Of a stretch of 22,168 bases of DNA, positions 14,528-22,042 are shown in pieces. Location of the stretch: positions 1 to 22,168 of the forward strand of contig NZ_JAILPX010000137.1 of NCBI RefSeq assembly GCF_024699275.1, in the 5' to 3' direction. The translations under genes were made by a program, and so were the position numbers. The notes beneath the pieces were generated by a model, which saw only the letters and a program-made list of their open reading frames with translations, did not search any database and had not been told where the DNA came from. Origin of the DNA: Selenomonas sp. (lineage in GTDB: Bacteria; Bacillota_C; Negativicutes; Selenomonadales; Selenomonadaceae). Numbering within the stretch: position 1 is the stretch's first letter; each line of letters opens with the position of its first letter.

Positions 14528-15007
14528 ATGTTAATGGTACAATGCTATAGTGTTTTTTGGTTGTTTACCACCATTGCTTCGTTGAAGATGCTGATGGACC
14601 GCTTGAATACCGACCAGGCAGAAGAGGCATTGCAGGAAGAGAAGGATGAACTGGATGCCATGGGCAAAATGTTTTCCGGCGATTATATCGGTCGGATGTT
14701 TATCCTGATTGGCACGCTGCTGCTGATCTTCGACTGTGCAGGGCTGTTTCTGGCTTATCAGTATGTGGAGTTCCGGCCCTGGCAGCTGGTGGTGTTCTAT
14801 CTGTCCATAGCTGCGCTGGGTGGTGAATTGGCCCATAATATCTACCGCTATCGGGGATTAAGGGCAGAAGGGGCCGATGTATCGGCCATTCTGACCGAAA
14901 GCATTGAGGACTTGCATTCCGGCTGGAATCTGGTGACTTTAGCAGCCATGGGGGGCAAGCTGATTTTAGGGGTTCTTTTGGTACTATGGACGGTGTTCTC
15001 GTCTTAA
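14528..15007 (+). CDS. Small membrane protein of unknown function
   Basis: This is a 159-residue protein that I do not recognise. It has hydrophobic segments at about 5-20, 55-78, 85-105 and 135-157. A charged, acidic cytoplasmic-type stretch (about 24-48, rich in E and D) lies between the first and second. No catalytic motif is visible. The ATG is two bases after the stop of the UPF0158 gene, which supplies a weak ribosome-binding site, so translation is probably coupled. It ends just before the promoter of ireB. Base composition is like the neighbours, with nothing suggesting recent transfer. Confidence 0.7.
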   Translation: MLMVQCYSVFWLFTTIASLKMLMDRLNTDQAEEALQEEKDELDAMGKMFSGDYIGRMFILIGTLLLIFDCAGLFLAYQYVEFRPWQLVVFYLSIAALGGELAHNIYRYRGLRAEGADVSAILTESIEDLHSGWNLVTLAAMGGKLILGVLLVLWTVFSS

Positions 15008-15032
15008 ATTAGTAGGAATAATCGCTGAAATG

Positions 15033-15041
15033 TGGTATCAT
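15033..15041 (+). promoter_or_regulatory. Extended -10 promoter element for ireB
   Basis: TGG followed by TATCAT (15036-15041) makes an extended -10 element. No good -35 sequence is found at the right distance. It lies 32 bases before the ireB start codon, which has a very strong AGGGGGG ribosome-binding site. Confidence 0.45.
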
Positions 15042-15073
15042 ATTAGATAGTAAACAAATCAGGGGGGATTCTC

Positions 15074-15328
15074 ATGGTTAGTGAAGAAACGATGATGTTT
15101 AAGATGGGCGGCGAGGAAAACAAAGCCGAGACGATTATTCGTCAGGCCAGTGCCGCTATGGCGGAAAAAGGCTATAACCCCGTCAATCAGCTGGTGGGCT
15201 ATCTGCTGTCTGGTGACCCGGCTTATGTAACCAGCTACAAGGAGGCCCGGAGCCTTATCCGCCAGCTGGAACGAGATGAATTACTGGAGGAACTGGTGCG
15301 TTCCTATTTGGAGAAATTAAAGAAATGA
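15074..15328 (+). CDS. ireB: IreB family regulatory phosphoprotein (DUF965)
   Basis: This 84-residue protein matches the IreB/UPF0297 family along its whole length: E-T-M-M-F near the N-terminus, [19 protein letters not shown] in the middle and [11 protein letters not shown] at the end. In Enterococcus faecalis IreB is phosphorylated by the PASTA-domain Ser/Thr kinase IreK on two N-terminal threonines and controls cephalosporin resistance. Here only one threonine (Thr6) is present in that region. The gene overlaps ruvX by four bases (ATGA) and heads the cluster that in Bacillus subtilis runs yrzL-yrrK-yrzB-yrrL-yrrM. The matching kinase is not in the window. Confidence 0.93.
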   Translation: MVSEETMMFKMGGEENKAETIIRQASAAMAEKGYNPVNQLVGYLLSGDPAYVTSYKEARSLIRQLERDELLEELVRSYLEKLKK

Positions 15329-15741
15329 AACGATATATGGCCTTGGACATCGGTGACCGTACGGTGGGTATCGCTGTAAGTGACTTATTGGGGCTCACAG
15401 CTCAGGGAGTGGAAACCATCCGCCGGGGAGAATTGGAGGCGGATTTACATCGTCTCGATGAGTTGATTGCCCAGTATGAGGTGGATGAACTGGTATCCGG
15501 GTATCCGAAGAATATGAACGGCACGGAAGGGGAACGCTGTCAGATCGTCAAGGACTTTATGGCTGAGGTCAGCAAGCATCATCCGGACATGCCCGTGCAT
15601 TTTTGGGATGAGCGTCTATCTACGGTGGCAGCGACCCGCTCCCTGCTGGAGGCCGATGTTTCCCGCAAAAAACGGCGCAAGGTTATCGATAAGATGGCGG
15701 CGGTGTTTATCCTGCAAGGTTGGCTTGACAGTCTTCATTGA
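15325..15741 (+). CDS. ruvX: Holliday junction resolvase-like nuclease RuvX (YqgF)
   Basis: This 138-residue RNase H-fold nuclease of the YqgF family is implicated in pre-16S rRNA 5' end processing (E. coli) and Holliday-junction resolution (YqgF/RuvX homologues). Seen here are the N-terminal [15 protein letters not shown] with catalytic Asp8, the [11 protein letters not shown] loop and the C-terminal [10 protein letters not shown] basic [12 protein letters not shown] helix follows. Length is normal. It overlaps ireB by four bases, so the two are coupled. Confidence 0.95.
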   Translation: MKRYMALDIGDRTVGIAVSDLLGLTAQGVETIRRGELEADLHRLDELIAQYEVDELVSGYPKNMNGTEGERCQIVKDFMAEVSKHHPDMPVHFWDERLSTVAATRSLLEADVSRKKRRKVIDKMAAVFILQGWLDSLH

Positions 15742-15786
15742 GATAGGATAAAATAAATTGTTCAATAAATCATTGAGGTGAAAAAT

Positions 15787-16116
15787 ATGGCAAATAAAGA
15801 AGATATGCAGGACGAAGAAGGCTTCATCGTCATTATGACGGATGAAGAGGGAAATGAATATCGCTATGCAGAGGAAATGATTATCCCTGTGGAGGATCAG
15901 AAATACGCATTGCTGGTGGGCATCCATGATGAAGAAGATGGTCATGACCACTGCGGTTGCGGTTGTGGCTGCGAAGATGAGGAAGAGGATGTCATCATCG
16001 CGAAGATCGTCAAGGGTGCTGATGGTGAGGACGAGTACGTGGAGCCCACCGATGAGGAATTCGAGGCGGTACAGAAAGCCTACGATGCTCTGGTTGAGGA
16101 ATCGGAACAGGAGTAA
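15787..16116 (+). CDS. DUF1292 family protein with a Cys-Gly run
   Basis: This is a 109-residue, very acidic protein of the DUF1292 (YrzB-like) family, whose function is unknown. The family pattern is visible: I-V-I-M-T-D-E-E-G-N-E-Y (14-25), Q-K-Y-A-L-L (38-43), then I-I-A-K-I-V (70-75) and a C-terminal E-E-F-E-A-V. Between the halves lies H-D-H-C-G-C-G-C-G-C (53-62), four cysteines alternating with glycine after two histidines, flanked by acidic residues. That could bind a metal; this is inferred. The start at 15787 is preferred to GTG 15778 because GAGGTG sits six bases before it. A terminator follows directly. Confidence 0.87.
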   Translation: MANKEDMQDEEGFIVIMTDEEGNEYRYAEEMIIPVEDQKYALLVGIHDEEDGHDHCGCGCGCEDEEEDVIIAKIVKGADGEDEYVEPTDEEFEAVQKAYDALVEESEQE

Positions 16117-16125
16117 ATAGGTAGA

Positions 16126-16161
16126 ACTGCCATTCACTTGGGGATGGCAGTCTTTTATTTT
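16126..16161 (+). terminator. Terminator after the DUF1292 gene
   Basis: A ten-pair stem (16126-16135 with 16142-16151, core ACTGCCAT/ATGGCAGT, one G-T pair) closes a six-base loop and is followed by CTTTTATTTT. It may be leaky, because mltG begins 26 bases later without a clear promoter of its own. Confidence 0.78.
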
Positions 16162-16187
16162 GCCGAAAAAAGACAGGAGATGTTGGT

Positions 16188-17321
16188 GTGGGGGATCTGC
16201 TTTCCAAAATCGGGGAGTTTAAGGATAAGCTGGGAAAATGGCTTAACGGTGAAGAGGTGGACCTGGGAAATATCCATGATGGGATGAAGAAAGGATCGGA
16301 ATTTTTTCATTCCCTGACCTGGAAGCATTGGGTTGCAATTGGCGGTTTCTGTGTGCTGGTGGGGGTATTGGCCGCAGTCCTGACCTTTAAAACGGCTGAC
16401 GAAGCGGCACCAAAGGATTTGGACCCGAATCAGACCATATTCCTTTCGGTGAAAAAGGGCATGAGTGCTGGTGATATTACCGAGGAACTGCTTAAGCATG
16501 GCATTATCAACAATAAGAAGGCCTTTTGGCTGCAGGTGAAAAAAGGTGATGTGGCGGATAAATTCAAATCTGGCACCTATGCCTTTAAGCCAAATACCCC
16601 GCCGGAGGAAATCATTGCCAAACTGGTGGCAGGAGATACCACCGAGGTGAAGTTTACCATTCCTGAAGGTTTCGGTGTTAAGGAAATAGCCAAGCGGCTC
16701 AGTGATGAAGGCTTAGTGGATGAGCAGGAGTTCCTGGATAAGGCCAAGAATTTTGCACCTTATAGCTACATCAAGCGGGATAAGGATATCCGTTATGCCT
16801 GCGAAGGCTTCCTGTTTCCTGATACCTATGTGCTCCATGATGATCCTTCCGTTGATGGCATTTTGAAGATGATGGCGGAGGATTTGGATACCCGTTTGAC
16901 GTCGAAGCTGCGGCAGCGGGCAGAGGAAATGCATCTTTCCATCCATGAGCTCATTACCCTGGCATCTTTGGTGGAAAAAGAAGCCATGTATGAGGAGGAC
17001 CGGCCCATCATTGCCCAGGTATTCTTCAAGCGGCTCAAGCTGGGGATGCCTATCCAGTCCGATACTACCATCCAGTATCTGCTGGATGCGCCCAAGGAAG
17101 ATGTGAGCATCAAGGATACGAAGATCGATTCCCCTTATAACACCTATCAGATCAAGGGGCTGCCTCCAGGGCCCATTGCCAGTCCGGGCATGGCAGCCAT
17201 AAAAGCGGTGCTTTATCCTGCAGATACCGATTATCTCTATTTTGTGGCGGATCGGCAGGGGCATAATCATTATTCGAAAACCTATGCTGAACATCAGCAG
17301 ATTGTAGAACAGGTGCGATAA
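16188..17321 (+). CDS. mltG: Endolytic murein transglycosylase MltG (YceG-like)
   Basis: This 377-residue enzyme cuts nascent peptidoglycan strands and is thought to set glycan chain ends. An N-terminal cytoplasmic part of about 46 residues is followed by a membrane helix (about 48-67). A LysM-like region (about 80-150) comes next, then the YceG catalytic domain: E-G-F-L-F-P-D-T-Y (206-214), the catalytic glutamate in L-A-S-L-V-E-K-E-A (Glu263) and M-P-I-Q-S-D-T-T-I-Q-Y (287-297). The start codon is GTG, seven bases after AGGAGA. The stop codon is followed after two bases by the start of the methyltransferase gene, so the two form one unit. Confidence 0.94.
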   Translation: MGDLLSKIGEFKDKLGKWLNGEEVDLGNIHDGMKKGSEFFHSLTWKHWVAIGGFCVLVGVLAAVLTFKTADEAAPKDLDPNQTIFLSVKKGMSAGDITEELLKHGIINNKKAFWLQVKKGDVADKFKSGTYAFKPNTPPEEIIAKLVAGDTTEVKFTIPEGFGVKEIAKRLSDEGLVDEQEFLDKAKNFAPYSYIKRDKDIRYACEGFLFPDTYVLHDDPSVDGILKMMAEDLDTRLTSKLRQRAEEMHLSIHELITLASLVEKEAMYEEDRPIIAQVFFKRLKLGMPIQSDTTIQYLLDAPKEDVSIKDTKIDSPYNTYQIKGLPPGPIASPGMAAIKAVLYPADTDYLYFVADRQGHNHYSKTYAEHQQIVEQVR

Positions 17322-17323
17322 AT

Positions 17324-17923
17324 TTGAATGAACTTTTACGGGAGATGGAGGGCTACGCGGCTCTCCATCACGTTCCCATTATCAATGAGCGGGGACGGCA
17401 GGCTTTCTTGCAGGTGGTGCGGGAAGCGAAGCCTCACCGCGTCTTGGAAATCGGCACGGCTATTGGTTATTCCAGCCTGCTGATGGCACAGAATGGTGCC
17501 GACGATATTGAAATCACAACGCTGGAGCTCAGTGACGAACGGATAAGGACGGCACAGGGCTATATTGACCGGTCAGCTTATGCTGGCCGGATTCGCATTA
17601 TGGGCGGAGATGCAGCGGAAAACCTGCTGACCCTGCAGCATACCGAGCAAAAATATGACTTTGTGTTCATTGATGCAGCCAAGGGGCAATATGTGGATTA
17701 TTTCCATAAAATCCAGCCTTTACTGACGGAAGATGCTGTTATTTTAGCGGATAATGTTCTGTTCCGGGGCTATGTCAAAGGCGATGTGGAAACGCCTCGA
17801 CGCTTCAAGACCATTGTCAAGCGCTTGCGGGAGTATATTGAGCTGGTCAGCCAGCCTCCCTTTGTAACGGAAATACTGGAAAACGGCGATGGTCTCGCCG
17901 TAACGAGGAGAGTTAATCGATGA
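17324..17923 (+). CDS. trmR: SAM-dependent O-methyltransferase, TrmR-like
   Basis: This 199-residue class I methyltransferase is of the catechol-O-methyltransferase-like, metal-dependent type. The SAM-binding loop is V-L-E-I-G-T-A-I-G-Y-S-S (40-51), and metal-site residues are Asp117, Asp143 and Asn144. In Bacillus subtilis the gene at this position, yrrM, encodes TrmR, which methylates 5-hydroxyuridine at position 34 of tRNA, acting after the U32 proteins. Here a U32 gene follows with a four-base overlap, so the same role is likely. The start is TTG at 17324; an ATG at 17328 is in another frame. Whether this enzyme truly modifies tRNA is inferred from synteny. Confidence 0.85.
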   Translation: MNELLREMEGYAALHHVPIINERGRQAFLQVVREAKPHRVLEIGTAIGYSSLLMAQNGADDIEITTLELSDERIRTAQGYIDRSAYAGRIRIMGGDAAENLLTLQHTEQKYDFVFIDAAKGQYVDYFHKIQPLLTEDAVILADNVLFRGYVKGDVETPRRFKTIVKRLREYIELVSQPPFVTEILENGDGLAVTRRVNR

Positions 17924-19152
17924 TTAAGAAACCGGAATTACTTGCTCCGGCAGGCAATTTGGAAAAGATGAAGATGGCGGTGCTCTACGGTGCCGATGCG
18001 GTGTACCTTGGTGGCAAAGCCTTTGGTCTGCGGGCCTTCGGCGGAAATTTCACCTATGAGGAATTGAAAGAAGCCGTGGATTTTGCCCATGCCAGGGGGA
18101 AGAAGGTCTATGTGACCGTCAATATTTTTCCGCATAACAGCGATATGGACAAGCTGCCGGATTATCTGCGCTATCTGCAGGAAATCCAGGTGGATGCTCT
18201 GCTGGTGGCTGATTTGGGCGTATTCATGATGTGCCGCAAGCTGATTCCCCATATGGAACTGCATATCAGCACCCAGGCCAACAATACCAACTGGGCTACG
18301 GTGAATGCCTGGAAGGAATTGGGGGCAAAGCGGGTGGTATTGGCCCGGGAAATGAGCCTTAAAGAGATTCGGGAAATTCGGAAAAAATGTGATGTGGATT
18401 TGGAGATGTTCATGCATGGTGCCATGTGCATTTCCTATTCAGGCCGCTGTCTGTTGTCCAATTACTTTACAGGCCGGGATTCCAACCGGGGCAGCTGTGC
18501 CCAGTCCTGCCGCTGGAAGTATGCGCTGGTGGAGGAAACCCGTCCGGGGAAATACTTCCCCATTGCGGAGGATGAGCGGGGCACCTATATCATGAATTCC
18601 AAGGATATGTGCCTGATGCCCCATCTGCGGGATGTGCTGGAAAGCGGCGTGGACAGCCTCAAGATTGAGGGCCGTATGAAAAGTGTCCATTATGCAGCCA
18701 GTGTCACCAAGGCTTACCGGCTGGCCATTGACAACTATTTTGCCGACCCGGAGAATTTTACGGTTAAGCAGGAATGGATGGATGAACTGGAAAAGGTTTC
18801 CCATCGGGCTTATACCACGGGTTTCTATTATCATCAGCCCGACGCCGAGGATCAGATCTATGGCAAGACATCCTATGACCAGACATCGGATTTCGTGGGA
18901 CTGGTGCGTTCCTATGATTCGGCTACAGGGTATGCCGTGGTGGAACAGCGCAACAATATGAAGGTGGGGCAGGAAATCGAAGTATTCCAGCCCACGGGGC
19001 CTCTCTACCGGCAGAAGATTACATCCATGTTGGATGGGGAGACCAATGAGGAAATCTTCGTGGCGCCCCATCCCCAGCAGATTATCCGCATGAAGATGGA
19101 ACAGCCGGTGGAACCTTATACGATTTTACGGCGGGACATTCCTGCTAAATAA
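17920..19152 (+). CDS. trhP: U32 family protein, TrhP-like tRNA hydroxylation protein
   Basis: This 410-residue member of the U32 family (formerly annotated peptidase) has the signature E-M-F-M-H-G-A-M-C-I-S-Y-S-G-R-C (162-177). Cys170, Cys177, Cys193 and Cys231 fall close to the spacing of the four cluster ligands described for UbiU. Members of this family form 5-hydroxyuridine in tRNA (TrhP in B. subtilis and E. coli), drawing oxygen from prephenate. B. subtilis has two U32 genes in this cluster; only one is present here. The start ATG overlaps the methyltransferase stop by four bases. A strong hairpin follows the gene. Confidence 0.88.
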   Translation: MIKKPELLAPAGNLEKMKMAVLYGADAVYLGGKAFGLRAFGGNFTYEELKEAVDFAHARGKKVYVTVNIFPHNSDMDKLPDYLRYLQEIQVDALLVADLGVFMMCRKLIPHMELHISTQANNTNWATVNAWKELGAKRVVLAREMSLKEIREIRKKCDVDLEMFMHGAMCISYSGRCLLSNYFTGRDSNRGSCAQSCRWKYALVEETRPGKYFPIAEDERGTYIMNSKDMCLMPHLRDVLESGVDSLKIEGRMKSVHYAASVTKAYRLAIDNYFADPENFTVKQEWMDELEKVSHRAYTTGFYYHQPDAEDQIYGKTSYDQTSDFVGLVRSYDSATGYAVVEQRNNMKVGQEIEVFQPTGPLYRQKITSMLDGETNEEIFVAPHPQQIIRMKMEQPVEPYTILRRDIPAK

Positions 19153-19164
19153 TATTTTGAAAAG

Positions 19165-19203
19165 CGCGTGGTGGGATGAGTTGCCAACTCATCCCGCCAT
19201 GCG
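19165..19203. terminator. Long hairpin after the U32 gene
   Basis: Bases 19165-19182 pair with 19186-19203 over 18 positions (two G-T pairs) around a three-base loop. The stem is very stable, but no T-run follows on the + strand, so it is an unusual terminator or an RNA-stabilising 3' end. On the - strand the following sequence, CTTTTC, is only weakly T-rich. Confidence 0.5.
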
Positions 19204-19248
19204 TATGGCAATAAAATATAATAGTATTAAACCGGAGTGGTTATATAG

Positions 19249-19277
19249 TTTACATCTGTTACTAAAAATAGTACAAT
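19249..19277 (+). promoter_or_regulatory. Sigma-70-type promoter for the acylphosphatase gene
   Basis: TTTACA (-35, 19249-19254) and TACAAT (-10, 19272-19277) are separated by 17 bases, in an A+T-rich stretch. It lies 46 bases before the acyP start and after the long hairpin, so it starts a new unit. Confidence 0.7.
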
Positions 19278-19322
19278 ATAACCTGTGATTTGTAATATTA
19301 TTGCTTAGGGGAGGCAGTTTTC

Positions 19323-19604
19323 ATGGCAGATTTAGTTCGTTATTTTGGTACCGCAACGGGAACGGTGCAGGGCGTGGGCTTTCGGATGTTTGTACAGCAG
19401 AATGCTTTAGAGCTGGGGATTACCGGTTGGGTGAAAAATATGACGGATGGCACGGTGACTATGGAGCTGCAGGGAACCCAGGCGGCCATTGACCGGCTGA
19501 CTGATATTATCCGTCAGGGAAATTACTTTATTAAGGTGCAGAGCTTTGGGCTGGAGGCCCGGGATGTGATTGCCATGGAACGGCGTTTTGACATTCATTA
19601 CTAA
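19323..19604 (+). CDS. acyP: Acylphosphatase
   Basis: This 93-residue enzyme hydrolyses acyl phosphates. It shows G-T-V-Q-G-V-G-F-R (13-21) with catalytic Arg21, and G-W-V-K-N-M-T-D-G (35-43) with catalytic Asn39. Length is normal for the family. GGGGAGG precedes the ATG. The gene is 11 bases before aroQ. Acyl phosphate is also the substrate of PlsY in this window, but no functional link can be claimed from sequence. Confidence 0.94.
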   Translation: MADLVRYFGTATGTVQGVGFRMFVQQNALELGITGWVKNMTDGTVTMELQGTQAAIDRLTDIIRQGNYFIKVQSFGLEARDVIAMERRFDIHY

Positions 19605-19615
19605 GGAGGCTGTTC

Positions 19616-20050
19616 ATGCATAAAGTATTGGTATTAAATGGTCCCAATCTCAATCTTCTGGGCACCCGGGAGCCGGAAATCTATGGCAGCACCACGCTGC
19701 AGGACATTGAGAAAATGCTCCAAAAGCGGGGAGCTGAGGCCGGTATTACCGTGGACTGCTTTCAGTCCAATCACGAGGGTGTATTGGTGGATAAGATTCA
19801 GGCAGCCCGGGGCGTTTACGATTACATTATCTTCAATGCGGCGGCGTTTACCCACTATAGCATTGCTCTGCGGGATGCCATAGCGGCTATTGAGGTGCCG
19901 GTGATTGAGGTGCATATCTCCAATATCCACAAGCGGGAAGAGTTCCGGCATAATTCGGTGCTGGCGCCGGTGGCAATGGGACAGATATGTGGATTAGGTG
20001 TGGAGAGCTATTTAGCAGCTCTCGAAGCGATTATTTACAAATTAAGTTAA
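19616..20050 (+). CDS. aroQ: 3-dehydroquinate dehydratase, type II
   Basis: This 144-residue shikimate-pathway enzyme dehydrates 3-dehydroquinate. Type II is shown by [14 protein letters not shown] near the N-terminus (7-20) with the loop Arg18 and Tyr23. The segment F-Q-S-N-H-E-G (49-55), N-A-A-A-F-T-H (74-80) and the catalytic His100 in E-V-H-I-S-N are also present. GGAGG lies seven bases before the ATG. No other shikimate genes are nearby. The region after its stop is non-coding and holds a structured element. Confidence 0.96.
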   Translation: MHKVLVLNGPNLNLLGTREPEIYGSTTLQDIEKMLQKRGAEAGITVDCFQSNHEGVLVDKIQAARGVYDYIIFNAAAFTHYSIALRDAIAAIEVPVIEVHISNIHKREEFRHNSVLAPVAMGQICGLGVESYLAALEAIIYKLS

Positions 20051-20057
20051 TACGTTG

Positions 20058-20158
20058 TTATGTACTTTTCTTTGGTGCAAAGAAAAGTACATAAAGACAA
20101 TAGCGGACTGAAATCCCATCCGGGGATTTACGTCCACAAGTGCCCTTCTTTGGGCGCT
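20058..20158 (+). repeat. Structured intergenic element, three hairpins
   Basis: Three hairpins stand in a row. The first is a perfect 17-pair stem (20058-20074 with 20078-20094, loop GTG). The second is 20105-20117 with 20123-20135, containing one two-by-two internal loop. The third is a seven-pair stem (20139-20145 with 20152-20158) over TTCTTT. The element lies between aroQ and the M24 peptidase gene. It resembles multi-copy intergenic repeats of this type, but the copy number cannot be judged from one window. The first hairpin may also end aroQ transcripts. Confidence 0.6.
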
Positions 20159-20196
20159 GGGAAGTACAGTATCTTTATAGGAGTTGACCCATTTTT

Positions 20197-21276
20197 ATGA
20201 AGGAAAGTCGTTTACAGGCTCTGCGGGTTTTGATGGCAGAGAAGAATTTGGATGCGGTAATTATCACGAAGTATGTGAACTTGCATTACTTTAGCGGGTT
20301 CCGTGGAGATGATACCACGCTGGTGATTGGTCATAAGGATGCCATGCTGATTACGGACAGCCGTTATACGGAACAGGCTGGAAATCAGGCACCGCTGTTT
20401 GAAATCGTGGAACAGAAGAATGGTCTGCTGGCTAAGACGGCGGAGTGTGTGCAGAAGATTGGGGCCAAGAATGTGGGCTTTGAGGGCAATGCCATGATTT
20501 ATGATGACTTTGCCCAGCTGGGCAAGCTCTTGACAGGCTGCACCTTCAATACGCCGTTGAAGCTGGACACCCTGCGTCAGATCAAAGACGAAGAGGAAAT
20601 CGCTAATATCCGCAAGGCCTGCGGCATCGTGGATATTGCCTTTGCAGATATGCTGACCTATGTACGGCCGGGGATGACGGAAGTACAGGCAGCCGCCCAT
20701 CTGGAAAACTGCATGCGGGAAAATGGTTCAGAAGGACCTTCCTTTACCACCATCATGGCTTCCGGCCTGCGGGGCAGTCTGCCCCATGGCGTGGCTACGG
20801 ATAAGGTGATCAATGAAGGGGAATTCTTGACCATGGACTTTGGCGCCTTCTTTAATGGCTATGCTTCGGATATTACCAGAACCATCTGCATCGGCAAGGC
20901 GGATGAGAAGCAGCGCAGAATCTATAAGGCGGTACTGGAATCCCAGCTGCTTGGCCTTAACAAGATCAAGCCCGGTGCTTCCGGCAAGTCTGTCCATGAA
21001 GCGGTACGGGCGAACCTGGCTAAATACGATTTGGCCCAGTATTTCGGTCATGGCTTAGGGCATAGTCTGGGGTTGGAAATCCATGAAGAGCCCCGCCTGT
21101 CCCCTAAGAGCAACTGTGAAGCCCTGCAGCCGGGAATGCTGGTAACCGATGAACCGGGCGTATATCTGCCGGGCTGGGGCGGCCTGCGCATCGAAGATAC
21201 GGTGCTGGTAACGGAAACAGGCTCTGAACCCTTGACCAAGGCGCCCAAAGAACTCATTGAGTTGGGGGCGCGTTAA
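20197..21276 (+). CDS. Xaa-Pro aminopeptidase-like M24 metallopeptidase
   Basis: This 359-residue protein is of the prolidase/aminopeptidase P type. A creatinase-like N-terminal domain (about 1-128) is followed by a pita-bread catalytic domain in which all five metal ligands are present: Asp214 (M-D-F-G), Asp225, His289 (G-H-G-L-G-H-S), Glu319 (D-E-P-G) and Glu333 (R-I-E-D). These enzymes remove an N-terminal residue before proline or cleave Xaa-Pro dipeptides; which of the two applies here is not clear from sequence. There is no signal peptide, so it is cytoplasmic. The AGGAG site is 13 bases from the ATG, rather far. It may be in one unit with the following SIMPL-domain gene, 22 bases downstream. 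Confidence 0.92.
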   Translation: MKESRLQALRVLMAEKNLDAVIITKYVNLHYFSGFRGDDTTLVIGHKDAMLITDSRYTEQAGNQAPLFEIVEQKNGLLAKTAECVQKIGAKNVGFEGNAMIYDDFAQLGKLLTGCTFNTPLKLDTLRQIKDEEEIANIRKACGIVDIAFADMLTYVRPGMTEVQAAAHLENCMRENGSEGPSFTTIMASGLRGSLPHGVATDKVINEGEFLTMDFGAFFNGYASDITRTICIGKADEKQRRIYKAVLESQLLGLNKIKPGASGKSVHEAVRANLAKYDLAQYFGHGLGHSLGLEIHEEPRLSPKSNCEALQPGMLVTDEPGVYLPGWGGLRIEDTVLVTETGSEPLTKAPKELIELGAR

Positions 21277-21298
21277 GGATATTGAAGGAGGCATAATC

Positions 21299-22000
21299 AT
21301 GAGGTTTGCGAAACTGTTGGTGCCTTTTATGGCGGTGCTGATTTTGTGTTCTTCAGCGGTTTATGCGGCGGAGGCACCTGTTCTGTCCGTTGACGGACAG
21401 GGCAGTGCTGGCATTGCACCGGATCAGGCCGATGTGACAGTGGGGGTGGTTTCCCATGCCCGCAGTGCAGCTCAGGCCCAGGCAGAAAATGCCCAAAAGA
21501 CTTTGGCCATTACCCAGGCATTGAAGCAGTTTGGTGTGGCCGGGAGCGAAATCAAGAGCCAGAATTTTTCCTTTCATCCGGATTATCGCAGTGACGGGAA
21601 TAGCCAGAAGATAAGCGGCTATACCGCCAGCCATTCGTTGCAGATTCATGTCCGGGATATTGCCAAAGCAGGAAAAATTGTGGATGCAGCCTTGAATGCC
21701 GGAGCCAATAAGGTCAATTCCCTGCATTTTTCCGTCGGTGATCAAAGTACAGTGCGTAAGGAAGCGCTGGGCAAGGCAATACGGGATGCCCGCAATAAGG
21801 CGGATATCATTGCCCAGGGGCTGGGATGCCGGATTATTGGCATCAAGAATGTATCGGAAAGCACGGGTTCCATCGAATCCCGCTCCTTCAACACCAATAT
21901 GCTGGCCGCAGTCAAGGCAGTGGATACCAGCTTTGAACCGGGGCTGCTGACCTTAGATGCCAATGTGCATATTGAGTATTTGCTGGGCAGTGTCCAGTAA
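21299..22000 (+). CDS. Secreted SIMPL-domain (DUF541) protein
   Basis: This 233-residue protein has a classical signal peptide: basic start, hydrophobic core and an A-V-Y-A cleavage region near residue 23. The SIMPL/DUF541 domain that follows shows the family start V-L-S-V-D-G-Q-G and P-D-Q-A-D-V-T-V-G-V, then the helix rich in A and Q. The C-terminal H-F-S-V-G and A-R-N-K-A-D motifs are also present. Related proteins are periplasmic or outer-membrane associated, and their function is poorly known (oxidative-stress links have been reported for E. coli YggE). The start 21299 is chosen over 21257 because GGAGG lies eight bases before it and it gives the signal peptide. Confidence 0.9.
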   Translation: MRFAKLLVPFMAVLILCSSAVYAAEAPVLSVDGQGSAGIAPDQADVTVGVVSHARSAAQAQAENAQKTLAITQALKQFGVAGSEIKSQNFSFHPDYRSDGNSQKISGYTASHSLQIHVRDIAKAGKIVDAALNAGANKVNSLHFSVGDQSTVRKEALGKAIRDARNKADIIAQGLGCRIIGIKNVSESTGSIESRSFNTNMLAAVKAVDTSFEPGLLTLDANVHIEYLLGSVQ

Positions 22001-22014
22001 GCGATATGGGTTAA

Positions 22015-22042
22015 GAAAAAGGCTGTGAAATTGCAGTTTTTC
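22015..22042 (+). terminator. Weak candidate terminator after the SIMPL gene
   Basis: GAAAAA (22015-22020) pairs with TTTTTC, with a CTGT/GCAG inner stem, a two-base bulge and a six-base loop. The T-run is part of the outer stem. The hairpin is imperfect, hence the modest confidence. Confidence 0.4.

Noticed and set aside
20060..20200. 46-codon + strand open frame through the three-hairpin element
   Set aside because: No ribosome-binding site, and its start lies inside a perfect hairpin stem. The sequence is better explained as structured non-coding DNA.
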